A stretch of DNA of 64,000 bases from positions 1,736,001-1,800,000 of the forward strand of contig NZ_CP024996.1 of NCBI RefSeq assembly GCF_003719195.1. The letters are read 5' to 3'. A program made the position numbers and the translations under genes. Numbering within the stretch: position 1 is the first letter of the stretch; every line of letters starts with the position of its first letter. Of this stretch, positions 8,443 through 17,410 are shown piece by piece. The DNA comes from Herbaspirillum rubrisubalbicans. Its GTDB lineage: Bacteria; Pseudomonadota; Gammaproteobacteria; Burkholderiales; Burkholderiaceae_D. The notes beneath the pieces were generated by a model. The model made no database searches. It saw nothing but the letters and a program-made list of their open reading frames with translations, and had not been told where the DNA came from.

Positions 8443-8632
8443 GTCTCCTGCATGGCAGGCGCGGTCAGCGCTGCATGGACTTTAGAGGTCAGGGCCGCCT
8501 TGCACAAGCGACGGGCGATCATGGGGCAGGCGCTCACCAAGTTTGCGCTTGTCTCGGTGACTGGTAATGTTGGGTGATCCGCTTGATTTTTTTCGATGAG
8601 GAGCATGGTTCGACGCAGGCTAGAACTCATCC

Positions 8633-8660
8633 AAAAAAAGCCACGGATCACTCCGTGGCT
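8633..8660 (-). terminator. Rho-independent terminator of the metN-metI-metQ operon
   Basis: A 9-bp stem (AGCCACGGA) with a 4-base loop is followed on the minus strand by seven T. It lies about 98 bp past the metQ stop and should end the methionine-import transcript. The rest of the 8443-8757 gap shows no gene. Confidence 0.85.
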
Positions 8661-8757
8661 GGTAGTCAAACACAGCAGCCTGACGTGCTGCCGGTGGGTA
8701 TGGCGATCATGATCTTATCTTTCATATGACGCGTCAGCGCCCTGATCGCCAAACGCC

Positions 8758-9549
8758 TCAGAAGGCCGGTACGATGGCGCCCTGGTATTTTTCTTCGATA
8801 AATTTCTTCACATCCGGCGAATTGAGCGCGGCAGCGAGCTTCTTGATGGCGGGGCTGTCCTTGTTGTCTTCACGCGCCACCAGCAGGTTGGCATAGGGCG
8901 AGTTGGCATCTTCGATGAACAGCGAATCCTTGACCGGGTTCAGCTTGGCTTCCAGTGCATAGTTGGTATTGATCAGGGCCACATCGACCTGGTTGAGCAC
9001 GCGCGGCAGGGTGGCCGCTTCCAGGGCTCGGAACTTCAGCTTCTTGGGGTTTTCCACGATGTCCTTCTGGGTCGAGGAAATGTTGGAGCTGTCCTTGAGC
9101 TTGATGAGGCCATTGCGCGCCAGCAGCAACAAGGCGCGGCCGGAGTTGGACGGGTCATTGGGGATGGCGATGGTCGCGCCATTGGGAATGTCGGCCACCT
9201 TCTTGTACTTCTGCGAGTACGCGGCGAAGGGCTCGACGTGGACCTTGGTGATCGGCACTTCGATATCGTTCTTGTGGCTCTTCTTGAACTGGTCCAGATA
9301 GGGCTGGTGCAGGAAGAAGTTGCCATCGACCTGTTTCTCGTTGGTCTGCACAGCCGGCTGCACGTAGTCGGTGAAGACCTTGACCTGCAGATCGATGCCT
9401 TCCTTGGCCAGCACCGGCTTGATGTGTTCCAGGATCTCGGCGTGCGGCACCGGGGTGGCGGCAATCACCAGCTTGTCGGCGGCGTGCGCGCCCACGGTGA
9501 AGGCCAGGGCGGCGGTCGCCACCAGATGAGGGATCAGTTTGCGGATCAT
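8758..9549 (-). CDS. metQ: Methionine ABC transporter substrate-binding protein
   Basis: The ATG at 9547-9549 follows GGAG and gives 263 residues; the ten residues upstream in the same frame look non-coding. It is a NlpA/MetQ-family protein that binds methionine and feeds MetNI. Recognisable segments are LVIAATPVPHAEILEHIKP, the tyrosine-rich Q-V-DGNFFLHQPYLD segment, IPNDPSNSGRALLLLA and INTNYALEA. The signal peptide ends in VGAHAA with no lipobox Cys, so it is probably soluble and periplasmic, unlike the E. coli lipoprotein. It is the last gene of the metN-metI-metQ operon, followed by a clear terminator. Confidence 0.92.
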   Translation of the reverse strand: MIRKLIPHLVATAALAFTVGAHAADKLVIAATPVPHAEILEHIKPVLAKEGIDLQVKVFTDYVQPAVQTNEKQVDGNFFLHQPYLDQFKKSHKNDIEVPITKVHVEPFAAYSQKYKKVADIPNGATIAIPNDPSNSGRALLLLARNGLIKLKDSSNISSTQKDIVENPKKLKFRALEAATLPRVLNQVDVALINTNYALEAKLNPVKDSLFIEDANSPYANLLVAREDNKDSPAIKKLAAALNSPDVKKFIEEKYQGAIVPAF

Positions 9550-9642
9550 GTTTTTCTCCATTCTTGGTATGACAATCAATTGAACGTCGGTTGACGTAGC
9601 GAGGGATTCGTCCTTCGTGGGGAGCGAACCCGAATCTATTTG

Positions 9643-10341
9643 CTACTTACGGGTGAAGCGCAGCACCAGGCGGTCGCCGAAGAATTGCAGCAACTGCACC
9701 AGCACCACCAGGATGGCCACCGTGACCACCATCACCTCGGTCTGGAAGCGCTGGTAACCGTAACGGATGGCCAGGTCGCCCAGGCCGCCGCCGCCGATCA
9801 CGCCCGACATGGCGGCATACGACATCAAGGTGATGGCGGTGATGGTGATGGCCGCCAGCAAGCCTGGCAGCGCCTCGGGCAGCAGGGCACCGAAGATGAT
9901 CTGGCGACGCCTTGCACCCATGGCGGTACAGGCTTCGAGGATGCCGCGGTCGATTTCGCGCAGCACGCTCTCGGTCAGGCGCGCGAAGAAGGGCGCGGTG
10001 CCGATCACCAGCGGCGGAATGGCGCCGGTCACGCCCAGCGAAGTCCCCACCAGCCACAGCGTGAAGGGGATCAAGAGGATCAGCAGGATCAGGAACGGCA
10101 CCGAGCGCAGTACGTTGACCACCAGCGAGAGCACCCAGTAGAGACCGCGCTGTTCCAGCAACTGGCCGCGATTGGTCAGGAACAGCAGGATCCCCAGCGG
10201 CAGTCCCAGCAGCACCGTGAACAACAGCGAGCCGCCGGTCATGGCCAGGGTTTCCAACGTCGCGTCGCCGACTTCGCTCCAGTCGATCACTGACAGGTCG
10301 ATCTGGCCCAGCAGGGCCGACAGGGAAGACAGTGCGCTCAT
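9643..10341 (-). CDS. metI: Methionine ABC transporter permease
   Basis: A 232-residue inner-membrane protein with five or six hydrophobic segments. It should form the homodimeric channel of the methionine importer. The EAA loop that docks onto MetN is visible (EACTAMGARRRQIIFGALLPEALPGL, positions about 138-163), and the end of the family is typical (GVIGGGGLGDLAIRYGYQRF). The start overlaps the metN stop in an ATGA, as usual for this operon. metQ follows after 93 bp. Confidence 0.95.
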   Translation of the reverse strand: MSALSSLSALLGQIDLSVIDWSEVGDATLETLAMTGGSLLFTVLLGLPLGILLFLTNRGQLLEQRGLYWVLSLVVNVLRSVPFLILLILLIPFTLWLVGTSLGVTGAIPPLVIGTAPFFARLTESVLREIDRGILEACTAMGARRRQIIFGALLPEALPGLLAAITITAITLMSYAAMSGVIGGGGLGDLAIRYGYQRFQTEVMVVTVAILVVLVQLLQFFGDRLVLRFTRK

Positions 10342-11348
10342 GCCAGCACCTCATGATCGATGCCGGACTCGCGCAGCCGCGCCAGCACTTGGCCGACGGC
10401 CTCGGTGCCGCCGGAAAACTCCACCAGCAATTGCCCGTAGGGTGTGTCCTTGATGCGCGAGACGGTGCCGCGCACGATGGTGGCCAGCGCGCTGGTGGCC
10501 GCCGTCAGTTGCGACAGGATGGGTTGTGCCGCGACTTCACCGGCATAGGTCAGGCGCACCAGTGTGCCATCGGCGCGCCGCTGGTAGAGATTGTCGCTGG
10601 CATCCCAGGCATGGCTTTCGGCCAGCAGCGAACGGGTGACCGCGTGTTGCGGGCGCAGGAAGATGTCCACCACGCGGCCCTGTTCGGCCACTGCGCCATG
10701 TTCCAGCACGGCCACGCGGTCGCAGATGCTGCGGATGACTTCCATCTCGTGCGTGATGAGCACGATGGTCAGGCCCAGCTTGCGGTTGATGTCCAGCAGC
10801 AGGCGCAGGATGGCCTGGGTGGTCTCGGGGTCCAGGGCCGAGGTGGCTTCGTCGCACAACAGCAGGCGCGGGGTATTGGCCAAGGCGCGGGCAATGCCTA
10901 CGCGCTGCTTCTGGCCGCCCGACAGTTGCGCCGGATACTGGTCGCGGTGCTGTTCCAGGCCCACCAGTTGCAGCAGTTCGGTCACGCGCGCGGCGCGTTG
11001 TTGGCGGCTGTAGCGGCCGGTGATCTTGAGCGGCCAGTCGATGTTCTGCGCCACCGTCTTGGCGTTGAGCAGGTTGAAATGCTGGAAGATCATGCCCACC
11101 CGCTGGCGCAGGCCCAGCAGGGCTTCATGGCCGAGGCCGGTGATGTCTTCGCCGTCGATGAGGACACGCCCGCTGTCGGGGCGTTCCAGGACGTTCAAGG
11201 TGCGGATCAGGGTACTCTTGCCGGCGCCGGAGCGGCCGATGATGCCGAAGATCTCGCCCTGGGCGATGTCCAGGTTGATGTCGCGCAGGGCGATGATGTC
11301 GCGCTGGCCGGCATGGTAGGTCTTGTGGAGTTGCTCGATGCGAATCAC
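10338..11348 (-). CDS. metN: Methionine ABC transporter ATPase
   Basis: A 336-residue ATP-binding subunit. Walker A is GRSGAGKST, the Q-loop lies in MIFQHFNLL, the ABC signature is LSGGQKQR, Walker B is LLLCDEATSALDP and the switch His is ITHEM. The last 90 or so residues form a NIL domain, the methionine-sensing regulatory domain that shuts the pump when methionine is high inside the cell. The start is a GTG (11346-11348) with a weak Shine-Dalgarno sequence. Together with metI and metQ it makes a complete methionine importer. The cysteine desulfurase gene lies 163 bp upstream on the same strand. Confidence 0.95.
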   Translation of the reverse strand: MIRIEQLHKTYHAGQRDIIALRDINLDIAQGEIFGIIGRSGAGKSTLIRTLNVLERPDSGRVLIDGEDITGLGHEALLGLRQRVGMIFQHFNLLNAKTVAQNIDWPLKITGRYSRQQRAARVTELLQLVGLEQHRDQYPAQLSGGQKQRVGIARALANTPRLLLCDEATSALDPETTQAILRLLLDINRKLGLTIVLITHEMEVIRSICDRVAVLEHGAVAEQGRVVDIFLRPQHAVTRSLLAESHAWDASDNLYQRRADGTLVRLTYAGEVAAQPILSQLTAATSALATIVRGTVSRIKDTPYGQLLVEFSGGTEAVGQVLARLRESGIDHEVLA

Positions 11349-11402
11349 GTTGGTCAGTTCTAAGGAAACGGCCCCGAGTCTAACCTTGCATGAGCAGCAT
11401 GG

Positions 11403-11426
11403 GAACTTATAAAAAGTTCTTAGCTT
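11403..11426. promoter_or_regulatory. Dyad and AAGTTCTTAGC motif upstream of metN
   Basis: GAACTT and AAGTTC form a 6-bp dyad with a 5-base AT spacer. The right arm runs into AAGTTCTTAGCTT, the reverse complement of the CTAAGAACTT motif seen before other sulfur genes. It lies 55-80 bp before the metN start and may be an operator or promoter element. Confidence 0.4.
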
Positions 11427-11511
11427 ATGGGAGAAATCTGCAGTTCAATACTAATTGCCAGCAATGATGAGACCTGGCGGCCCGGCGCAGAAAAACTAAG
11501 TAAATCCCTCC

Positions 11512-12708
11512 TTAGTGTACCTCTTGCAACACCTCATGCGCCAGCACCTGGCGCACGGTGGCCACTACGTAGTCGATTTCGGCCTCGGTAGTGCCCCGGC
11601 CCAGCGAAAAGCGCACTGCATTGCGCGCCACCTCCGGCGAGCGACCGATGGCCAGCAGCACGAAGGAGGGTGCGGCCGCAGCCGAATTGCAGGCCGAACC
11701 GGCCGACACGGCGATACCCAGCAACTGGCTGCCCAGCGTGCCATAGCGCGTGGGCGGGAAGCTCACGTTCAGGTTGTGTGGCACGCGGGCGTGGGCGCTG
11801 CCATTCAATTGCACCCCCGGCAAATCGGCCAGGCCCTGCCACAGCCGGTCGCGCAGGGCGCGGATGCGCTGTCCTTCCGTCACCAGCAACTGGCCGGCCA
11901 GGGCGAAGGCTGCACCCATGCCCACGATCTGGTGGGTGGCCAGGGTGCCTGAACGCATCCCGTTTTCATGACCGCCGCCATCGATCTGGGCTTCCAGCTT
12001 CAGGTTCGGGTTGCTGCGTACATATAGCGCACCGATACCCTTGGGACCGTAGACCTTGTGCGCCGAAAAGGACATCAGGTCCACCTTCAGTCGCGCCAGA
12101 TCGATGGCGATCTTGCCGGCCGCCTGCACGGCGTCCACATGGAAGACCACCCCCTGCTCGGCGCAGACCTCGCCCAATGCGGCGATGGGCTGGATCACGC
12201 CGATCTCGTTGTTGACGTACATGATCGAGGCCAGCAGCGTGTCCGGGCGCAGTGCGGCGCGCAACTGCTGCGGGGTGACCAGGCCATCGGCGTCCGGCTG
12301 CAGGTAGCTGACCTCGAAGCCGGCCTTCTCCAGCGTATGCATGGTGTCCAGCACCGCCTTGTGTTCGGTGGCCACCGTGATGAGATGCTTGCCACGTCCT
12401 TGTGCACGCAGTGCATGGGCCGTTCCCTTGAGCGCCAGGTTGTTGGATTCGGTGGCACCCGAGGTCCAGATGATTTCATCCGGGCGGGCGCCCACCAGGC
12501 CGGCCACCTGCGCACGCGCCTGCTCCACCGCGCGTCGCGCTTCCCAGCCGAAGGGGTGGGAGCTGCTGGCGGCGTTGCCGAACTTGTCGGTGAGGAAGTC
12601 GCACATTACGCGGGCCACTTGCGGATCGACCGGCGTGGTGGCGCCATAGTCCAGGTAGATGGGAAAGCGCAGATCGGCCGAGGGGCGACAGGGGGCTGGG
12701 GCGTTCAT
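11512..12708 (-). CDS. PLP-dependent cysteine desulfurase (NifS/IscS family)
   Basis: A 398-residue class V aminotransferase-fold enzyme that takes sulfur from cysteine, giving alanine and a protein persulfide. The PLP lysine sits in SFSAHKVYGPKG. The substrate-binding start is YLDYGATTPVD, the PLP-contact ATEHKAVLDTM is present, and the catalytic Cys is in SAGSACNSAA, the position of SSGSACTSA in IscS. No iscU, iscA or hscA genes adjoin it, so it is not a housekeeping isc gene. It stands at the head of a sulfur-amino-acid block and faces a divergent LysR regulator, so its expression is probably tied to sulfur supply. It could supply sulfur for clusters or recycle imported cysteine. Confidence 0.9.
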   Translation of the reverse strand: MNAPAPCRPSADLRFPIYLDYGATTPVDPQVARVMCDFLTDKFGNAASSSHPFGWEARRAVEQARAQVAGLVGARPDEIIWTSGATESNNLALKGTAHALRAQGRGKHLITVATEHKAVLDTMHTLEKAGFEVSYLQPDADGLVTPQQLRAALRPDTLLASIMYVNNEIGVIQPIAALGEVCAEQGVVFHVDAVQAAGKIAIDLARLKVDLMSFSAHKVYGPKGIGALYVRSNPNLKLEAQIDGGGHENGMRSGTLATHQIVGMGAAFALAGQLLVTEGQRIRALRDRLWQGLADLPGVQLNGSAHARVPHNLNVSFPPTRYGTLGSQLLGIAVSAGSACNSAAAAPSFVLLAIGRSPEVARNAVRFSLGRGTTEAEIDYVVATVRQVLAHEVLQEVH

Positions 12709-12743
12709 GAGGGTGTTCCGGGGTGTCCAGAGTGATTCAGTTG

Positions 12744-12771
12744 AGCAGGCTTGTCATCAGGCAAGCCTGCT
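12744..12771 (-). promoter_or_regulatory. Perfect 10-bp leader hairpin before the cysteine desulfurase
   Basis: AGCAGGCTTG and its exact complement CAAGCCTGCT are separated by 8 bases. The hairpin lies 36 bp before the desulfurase ATG, inside its likely 5' leader, with no T-run. It could influence translation or mRNA stability, or be a regulator site. Confidence 0.5.
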
Positions 12772-12828
12772 GGCCGGGTGGCAAGGCAGGACGGCAGCGG
12801 GATTCCCGGTCACATGCTGCGTCCTGCA

Positions 12829-12912
12829 TTTGCTTATACAAAATTATTATACTGAAATAGAATACAAGCAAACCTATAATTCGAAAATCATATGCAAGCA
12901 CTTTGATCAAGG
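12829..12912. promoter_or_regulatory. AT-rich control region between the desulfurase and LysR genes
   Basis: About 80 bp of very AT-rich DNA in a GC-rich setting lies between the divergent genes. It contains the inverted repeat TTTGCTT (12829-12835) and AAGCAAA (12866-12872) and several TATAAT-like hexamers. This is the expected place for LysR autoregulation and for control of the sulfur operon. Confidence 0.55.
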
Positions 12913-12924
12913 AATCTGATTTCG

Positions 12925-13863
12925 ATGGATCTGAATCAGCTGGAGGCCTTTGCGGCGGTAATGACCCTGGGCAGTGTGACCGGTGCCGGTCGCAGCCTTG
13001 GCCGTTCGCAGCCGGCCGTCAGCAAGGCCATCGGCGAGCTGGAATCTGAACTTGGGTATGCCCTGTTCGACCGCAATGGCCCGCGCGTCACGCCCACGGC
13101 CAAGGCCTTCCTGCTCTATGAAGAAGTGGAACGCTCGCTGGTGGGCCTGCGCAGCATCCGCGAGCGCGCCCTCGAAATCGCCCGTGAAGAAGTGCATCCG
13201 GTCCATCTGGTGGCCACCCCTGCGCTGGCCTCGACCATCGCCCCGGCAGCCTTGCAATTACTGGCCTGCGAGAAAGATCGTGCGTTCCCGGAACACATCC
13301 ACCTGCGCAGCGCCTCGGCCGAGCAGGTGGTGCACGCGGTCCTGCACCGCACCGTCAGCTTGGGGCTGACTTCGCTGCCGGTGGCGCATCGCGGCTTGGA
13401 GCTGCACTGGATTGGCGAAGCGCCCTGCGTGGCGGTGGTGCGCGCCGATCATCCGCTGGCCGGTCGCGACAAGCTCACCCGCGCCGCCCTGCGTGGCCAG
13501 CGCGTCATCACCATGTCCAATCGCTATCGCCTGCGCCAGCGGGTGGAAACTGCGCTGGGCGAGGATAGCCGGCTGGATGTGGCCATCGATACCAATACTT
13601 CCTTCAACGCCATCATGGCCGCGCGTGCCGGATTGGGGGTGGCGCTGGTGGAGCCGGCCACGGCCTATGGGATGCCCATCGAGGGGATGGTGGTCAAGCG
13701 CCTGGCGGTGGAGATTCCTTTCTATTTCGGTGTGGTCACGCCCTATGGCAAGCCGGTCGAAGGGGTGACGCAACGACTGATCGATGCGGTGGAGACCGCC
13801 GCACGCCATACCTTGCAGGGCTTCGTCAAGCGGGATGCCAGCCTGCATGACGAATTGTTATAA
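12925..13863 (+). CDS. LysR-family transcriptional regulator of the sulfur island
   Basis: A 312-residue LysR protein. The N-terminal winged helix is clear (MDLNQLEAFAAVMTLGSVTGAGRSLGRSQPAVSKAIGELE) and the effector-binding domain takes the rest. It lies divergently from the cysteine desulfurase and 144 bp before the flavoprotein/ABC operon on its own strand, so it probably controls one or both. In enteric bacteria CysB and Cbl, also LysR proteins, play this part for sulfur-limitation genes, but this protein is not obviously CysB itself. The start is supported by AAGGA and the usual LysR N-terminus. Confidence 0.9.
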   Translation: MDLNQLEAFAAVMTLGSVTGAGRSLGRSQPAVSKAIGELESELGYALFDRNGPRVTPTAKAFLLYEEVERSLVGLRSIRERALEIAREEVHPVHLVATPALASTIAPAALQLLACEKDRAFPEHIHLRSASAEQVVHAVLHRTVSLGLTSLPVAHRGLELHWIGEAPCVAVVRADHPLAGRDKLTRAALRGQRVITMSNRYRLRQRVETALGEDSRLDVAIDTNTSFNAIMAARAGLGVALVEPATAYGMPIEGMVVKRLAVEIPFYFGVVTPYGKPVEGVTQRLIDAVETAARHTLQGFVKRDASLHDELL

Positions 13864-14007
13864 ATCATTTTGTAGTTCTGTGGCAGTACCGTAGCAAGCA
13901 CGCAGCAGCGTCAACCGGGAAGGGCGTTGCATCATAAAACCCGAAACCAGACGATCACCGGCAATGACCATGCCGAGCTCGTCTTTTCATGCTTTTGATG
14001 AGGCGAT

Positions 14008-15480
14008 ATGCAAGATACCGAACCGACATTGACCACGGCTGCGGCCCCGCAAGGACTGGCCGCCCTGGAAGCGCGCCTGCGCCAGGACCTGGACTGGCTG
14101 GCCCTGCCCGGCAAGGCGTGGACGCCCAAGATCGAGCGCGCTGGCGTGCCGGTGATCGATGTGGCCATCATCGGCGGTGGCCAGGCCGGCATGGCGGCCT
14201 CGGTCGCCTTGACGCACCTGGGCATTCCCAACGTCATCTATGACCAGTCGCCCAAGGATTTCGAAGGCCCATGGGCGACCACCGCGCGCATGGAAACCCT
14301 GCGCTCGCCCAAGACCCTGACCGGCCCGGCGCTGGGCTTTCCGGCGCTGACTTTCCGCGCCTGGTTCGAGGCACAGTTCGGCTTGGCCGCCTGGGAGGCG
14401 CTGGACAAGATCCCGCGCCTGCAATGGATGGATTACCTGCGCTGGTTCCGCCGCGTGATGCAGCTGGATATCCGTAACGAGCACCGGGTGCTGGCCGTGC
14501 AGCCGCGCGCCGATGGCATCGTGGCATTGCAACTGCAATCGCCTGCGGGCCAATCGACCGTGTTGGCACGCCGCGTCGTCGTGGCCACTGGTCGCGATGG
14601 CCTGGGTGGCGCCTACCTGCCGCCGTTGGCCGGGCAACTACCACGCGATCGCTGGGCGCATTCGTCTGACGTGTTCGACTATGCCAGTCTGAAGGGCAAG
14701 CGCGTGGGCGTCGTTGGCGGTGGTTCCTCTGCCATGGACAGCGCGGCCACCGCGCTGGAAGAGGGGGCGGCGCGGGTCGATCTGCTGATCCGCCGCAAGG
14801 ACCTGCCGCGCATCAACAAGGGCAAGGGCTCGGGCAACCCCGGCCTGGTCAATGGTCACCTGCACTTGCCGGATGCATGGAAATGGCGCATCCGCCACTA
14901 TGTCAATGCACAACAGGTGCCGCCGCCCTCGGGGAGCACGCGCCGCGTCTCGCGCTTTGCCAATGCGCGCTTCCTGCTGGGCACCGCCATCGAGTCGGTG
15001 GAGCTCCAGCGAGATGGCGCGCTGCTGCTGCACACCAATCGCGGCCCGCTGGAACTGGATTTCCTGTTCTTCTCCACCGGCTTCAAGATCGACTGGAGCC
15101 TGCGCAGCGAATTCAAGGAGATCGCCCCGCACATCCTCAACTGGAGCGACCGCTACACCCCACCCGCCGGCGAAGAAGACCAGGAACTGGCCGACTCGCC
15201 TTACCTGGGACCGGTGTTCGAATTCCAGCAGAAGACCCCCGGCAGCTTGCCAGGCCTGGAACGCGTGCACTGCTTCTGCTATCCGGCCGCAGCCAGCCAT
15301 GGCACGGTCTCTGGCGACATCCCCGCCATCAGCGATGGCGCCTATCGCCTGGCGCAGGGCATTGCTGCGCTGATGTACAGCGAAGACGTGGAGGTCCACT
15401 ACCGCAATATCCAGTCCTACGAAGAGCCGGAACTGGAAGGCGATGAATGGACCGAAGCGCCCTGGGAGCTGCCCGCATGA
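14008..15480 (+). CDS. FAD/NAD(P)-binding flavoprotein, first gene of the sulfur operon
   Basis: A 490-residue two-dinucleotide-fold flavoprotein. The FAD motif is IIGGGQAGMAA (about 52-62) and a second GxGxxG-type NAD(P) motif is VVGGGSSAMDSA (about 235-246). The arrangement fits flavin-containing monooxygenase-like enzymes and related NAD(P)H oxidoreductases. The classic FxGxxxHxxxW fingerprint is not seen, so the exact class is open. It is the first of ten closely packed genes and its ATGA stop overlaps the permease start. A role in oxidising an imported organosulfur compound, or in supplying electrons to its partners, is an inference from context. Confidence 0.8.
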   Translation: MQDTEPTLTTAAAPQGLAALEARLRQDLDWLALPGKAWTPKIERAGVPVIDVAIIGGGQAGMAASVALTHLGIPNVIYDQSPKDFEGPWATTARMETLRSPKTLTGPALGFPALTFRAWFEAQFGLAAWEALDKIPRLQWMDYLRWFRRVMQLDIRNEHRVLAVQPRADGIVALQLQSPAGQSTVLARRVVVATGRDGLGGAYLPPLAGQLPRDRWAHSSDVFDYASLKGKRVGVVGGGSSAMDSAATALEEGAARVDLLIRRKDLPRINKGKGSGNPGLVNGHLHLPDAWKWRIRHYVNAQQVPPPSGSTRRVSRFANARFLLGTAIESVELQRDGALLLHTNRGPLELDFLFFSTGFKIDWSLRSEFKEIAPHILNWSDRYTPPAGEEDQELADSPYLGPVFEFQQKTPGSLPGLERVHCFCYPAAASHGTVSGDIPAISDGAYRLAQGIAALMYSEDVEVHYRNIQSYEEPELEGDEWTEAPWELPA

Positions 15481-16451
15481 GTGCAGCGATTGCGAAAAGC
15501 GTGTTGCAGGCACTGATGGTGGTGTTGTTGATGACGGTGATCGTCTTCTTCGGCCTGCACATGATCGGCAATCCGGTCGATATCCTGATCGGCCAGGACG
15601 TGGACCAGGTGGACCGCCTGCGCATCATCCAGGAACTGGGGCTGGACCAGCCGGTATGGCGCCAGTACCTGGCCTTCCTCAATGGCGCGCTGCACGGCAA
15701 CCTGGGCAATAGCTTCGTCTACAACACGCCGGCCATCCTGCTGATCTTCCAGCGCCTGCCGGCCACGCTGGAGCTGGCGTTCGCCGCTCTGTTGCTGGCC
15801 CTGCTGGTGGGGGTGCCGCTGGGGCTGCTGGCGGGGATGAAACCGGATCATCCGGTTTCGCGCCTGGTGATGACCACCAGCATCCTCGGCTTTTCGCTGC
15901 CGACCTTCTGGATCGGCTTGATGCTCATCATGGCCTTCTCGGTCACGTTGGGCTGGCTGCCCTCGGGCGGTCGCGGCCAGACCGCCGAGCTGTTCGGCGT
16001 GCAGTGGTCGTGGCTGACCGTCGATGGCTGGCGTCACATGATCCTGCCGGCGCTCAACCTGTCGCTGTTCAAGATTTCGCTGGTGATCCGTCTCACCCGC
16101 GCCAATGTGCGCGAGGTGCTGCCGATGGACTTCGTCAAGTTCGCCCGCGCCAAGGGCTTGTCGCCGGCACGGGTGGTGTTGATGTATGTCTTGCGCAATA
16201 CCTTGATCCCGCTAGTGACCGTGGTCGGGCTGGAGTTCGGCTCTACCATTGCCTTTGCGGTGGTGACCGAAAGCATCTTCGCCTGGCCCGGCGCCGGCAA
16301 GCTGATCCTGGACAGCATCAATGCACTGGACCGGCCGGTGATCGTGGCTTACCTGATGGTGATCGTGTGCATGTTCGTCACCATCAACCTGGTGGTGGAC
16401 GTGCTCTACAAGATTCTGGATCCGCGTGTGCGGGTGGAGGCCCGGGCATGA
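15477..16451 (+). CDS. Peptide/nickel-type ABC transporter permease 1 (DppB-like)
   Basis: The ATG at 15477 overlaps the previous stop as ATGA; 324 residues with six predicted membrane helices. DppB/OppB features are present: an N-terminal helix with VIVFFGLHMIGNPVDIL, the periplasmic LGLDQPVWRQYLAFLNGALHGNLGNS region, and the EAA loop FVKFARAKGLSPARVVLMYVLRN that contacts the ATPases. It should pair with the next gene to form the channel of a peptide-type importer. The substrate may be a sulfur compound rather than a peptide, given the neighbours. Confidence 0.92.
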   Translation: MSAAIAKSVLQALMVVLLMTVIVFFGLHMIGNPVDILIGQDVDQVDRLRIIQELGLDQPVWRQYLAFLNGALHGNLGNSFVYNTPAILLIFQRLPATLELAFAALLLALLVGVPLGLLAGMKPDHPVSRLVMTTSILGFSLPTFWIGLMLIMAFSVTLGWLPSGGRGQTAELFGVQWSWLTVDGWRHMILPALNLSLFKISLVIRLTRANVREVLPMDFVKFARAKGLSPARVVLMYVLRNTLIPLVTVVGLEFGSTIAFAVVTESIFAWPGAGKLILDSINALDRPVIVAYLMVIVCMFVTINLVVDVLYKILDPRVRVEARA

Positions 16452-17410
16452 GCGCGCCGCACACTGACATCCATCTGACCCAAGAACAGGTGCGCGCCCG
16501 CGTGGCCGAACTGTCGGCCTTCCAGCCCCCGCGCCGCGAGTCGCCCTGGCGGCGCGTGATGCGTCACTTTGTGGCGTCGCGCTCGGCCATGCTGGGGCTG
16601 GTGATCGTGCTGCTGCTGATCGTGGGCGCGGTGGCCGCACCGTGGATCACGCCGCAGAATCCCTATGACCTGATGCAACTGGATGTGCTCGATGCGCGCC
16701 TGCATCCTGGCACCATCAACGGCGCCGGTACCTATACCTATTGGCTGGGTACCGATGGCCAGGGCCGCGATCTGGTCTCGGCCATCCTCTATGGCTTGCG
16801 CATCAGCGTGGGCATCGGTGTGGGCTCGGCGTTGATCGCCGGTGTCATCGGCACGCTCATCGGCCTGCTGGCCGCGTATGTCGGCGGCAAGCTCGATACC
16901 TTGTTGATGCGCTTTGCCGATCTGGTGCTGTCCTTCCCCTCCATCCTGGTGGCGATGCTGATCCTGGCTTATGTGGGCAAGGGCATCTTCAACGTGATGG
17001 CCACCCTGGTGGTGCTGGAATGGGCCTATTACGCCCGCACCGCGCGCGGGCAGGCGCTGGTGGAGCGACGCAAGGAATACGTGGAAGCGGCACGCGGGCT
17101 GAATTTATCTTCCTGGCGCATCATGGTGCGGCACATCCTGCCCAACTGCCTGCCACCGCTGATCGTGATCGGCACGCTGCAGGTGGCGCGTGCCATCACG
17201 CTGGAGGCGACCCTGTCCTTCCTCGGCCTGGGCGTGCCCATCACTGAGCCCTCGCTGGGCCTGCTTATTTCCAATGGTTACCAATACATGCTCTCGGGTG
17301 AATACTGGATCAGCTTTTATCCCGGCATCACGCTGTTGATCGTGATCGTCGCCATCAACCTGGTGGGCGATCGCCTGCGCGACATCCTCAATCCGAGGTG
17401 GCAGAAGTGA
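16448..17410 (+). CDS. Peptide/nickel-type ABC transporter permease 2 (DppC-like)
   Basis: The start at 16448 overlaps the previous stop as ATGA and gives 320 residues. A soluble N-terminus of about 45 residues is followed by the first helix and the DppC N-terminal domain, the YWLGTDGQGRDLVSAILYGLRIS segment typical of DppC/OppC, and the EAA loop (YVEAARGLNLSSWRIMVRHILPN). It completes the membrane channel with the upstream permease. Reading on from further upstream would overlap the previous gene by over 400 bp and is rejected. Confidence 0.92.
   Translation: MSAPHTDIHLTQEQVRARVAELSAFQPPRRESPWRRVMRHFVASRSAMLGLVIVLLLIVGAVAAPWITPQNPYDLMQLDVLDARLHPGTINGAGTYTYWLGTDGQGRDLVSAILYGLRISVGIGVGSALIAGVIGTLIGLLAAYVGGKLDTLLMRFADLVLSFPSILVAMLILAYVGKGIFNVMATLVVLEWAYYARTARGQALVERRKEYVEAARGLNLSSWRIMVRHILPNCLPPLIVIGTLQVARAITLEATLSFLGLGVPITEPSLGLLISNGYQYMLSGEYWISFYPGITLLIVIVAINLVGDRLRDILNPRWQK

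Noticed and set aside
8433-8669. A 78-codon minus frame after the amino-acid binding protein
   Set aside because: It spans the metQ terminator hairpin and overlaps the binding-protein end; no SD or family match.
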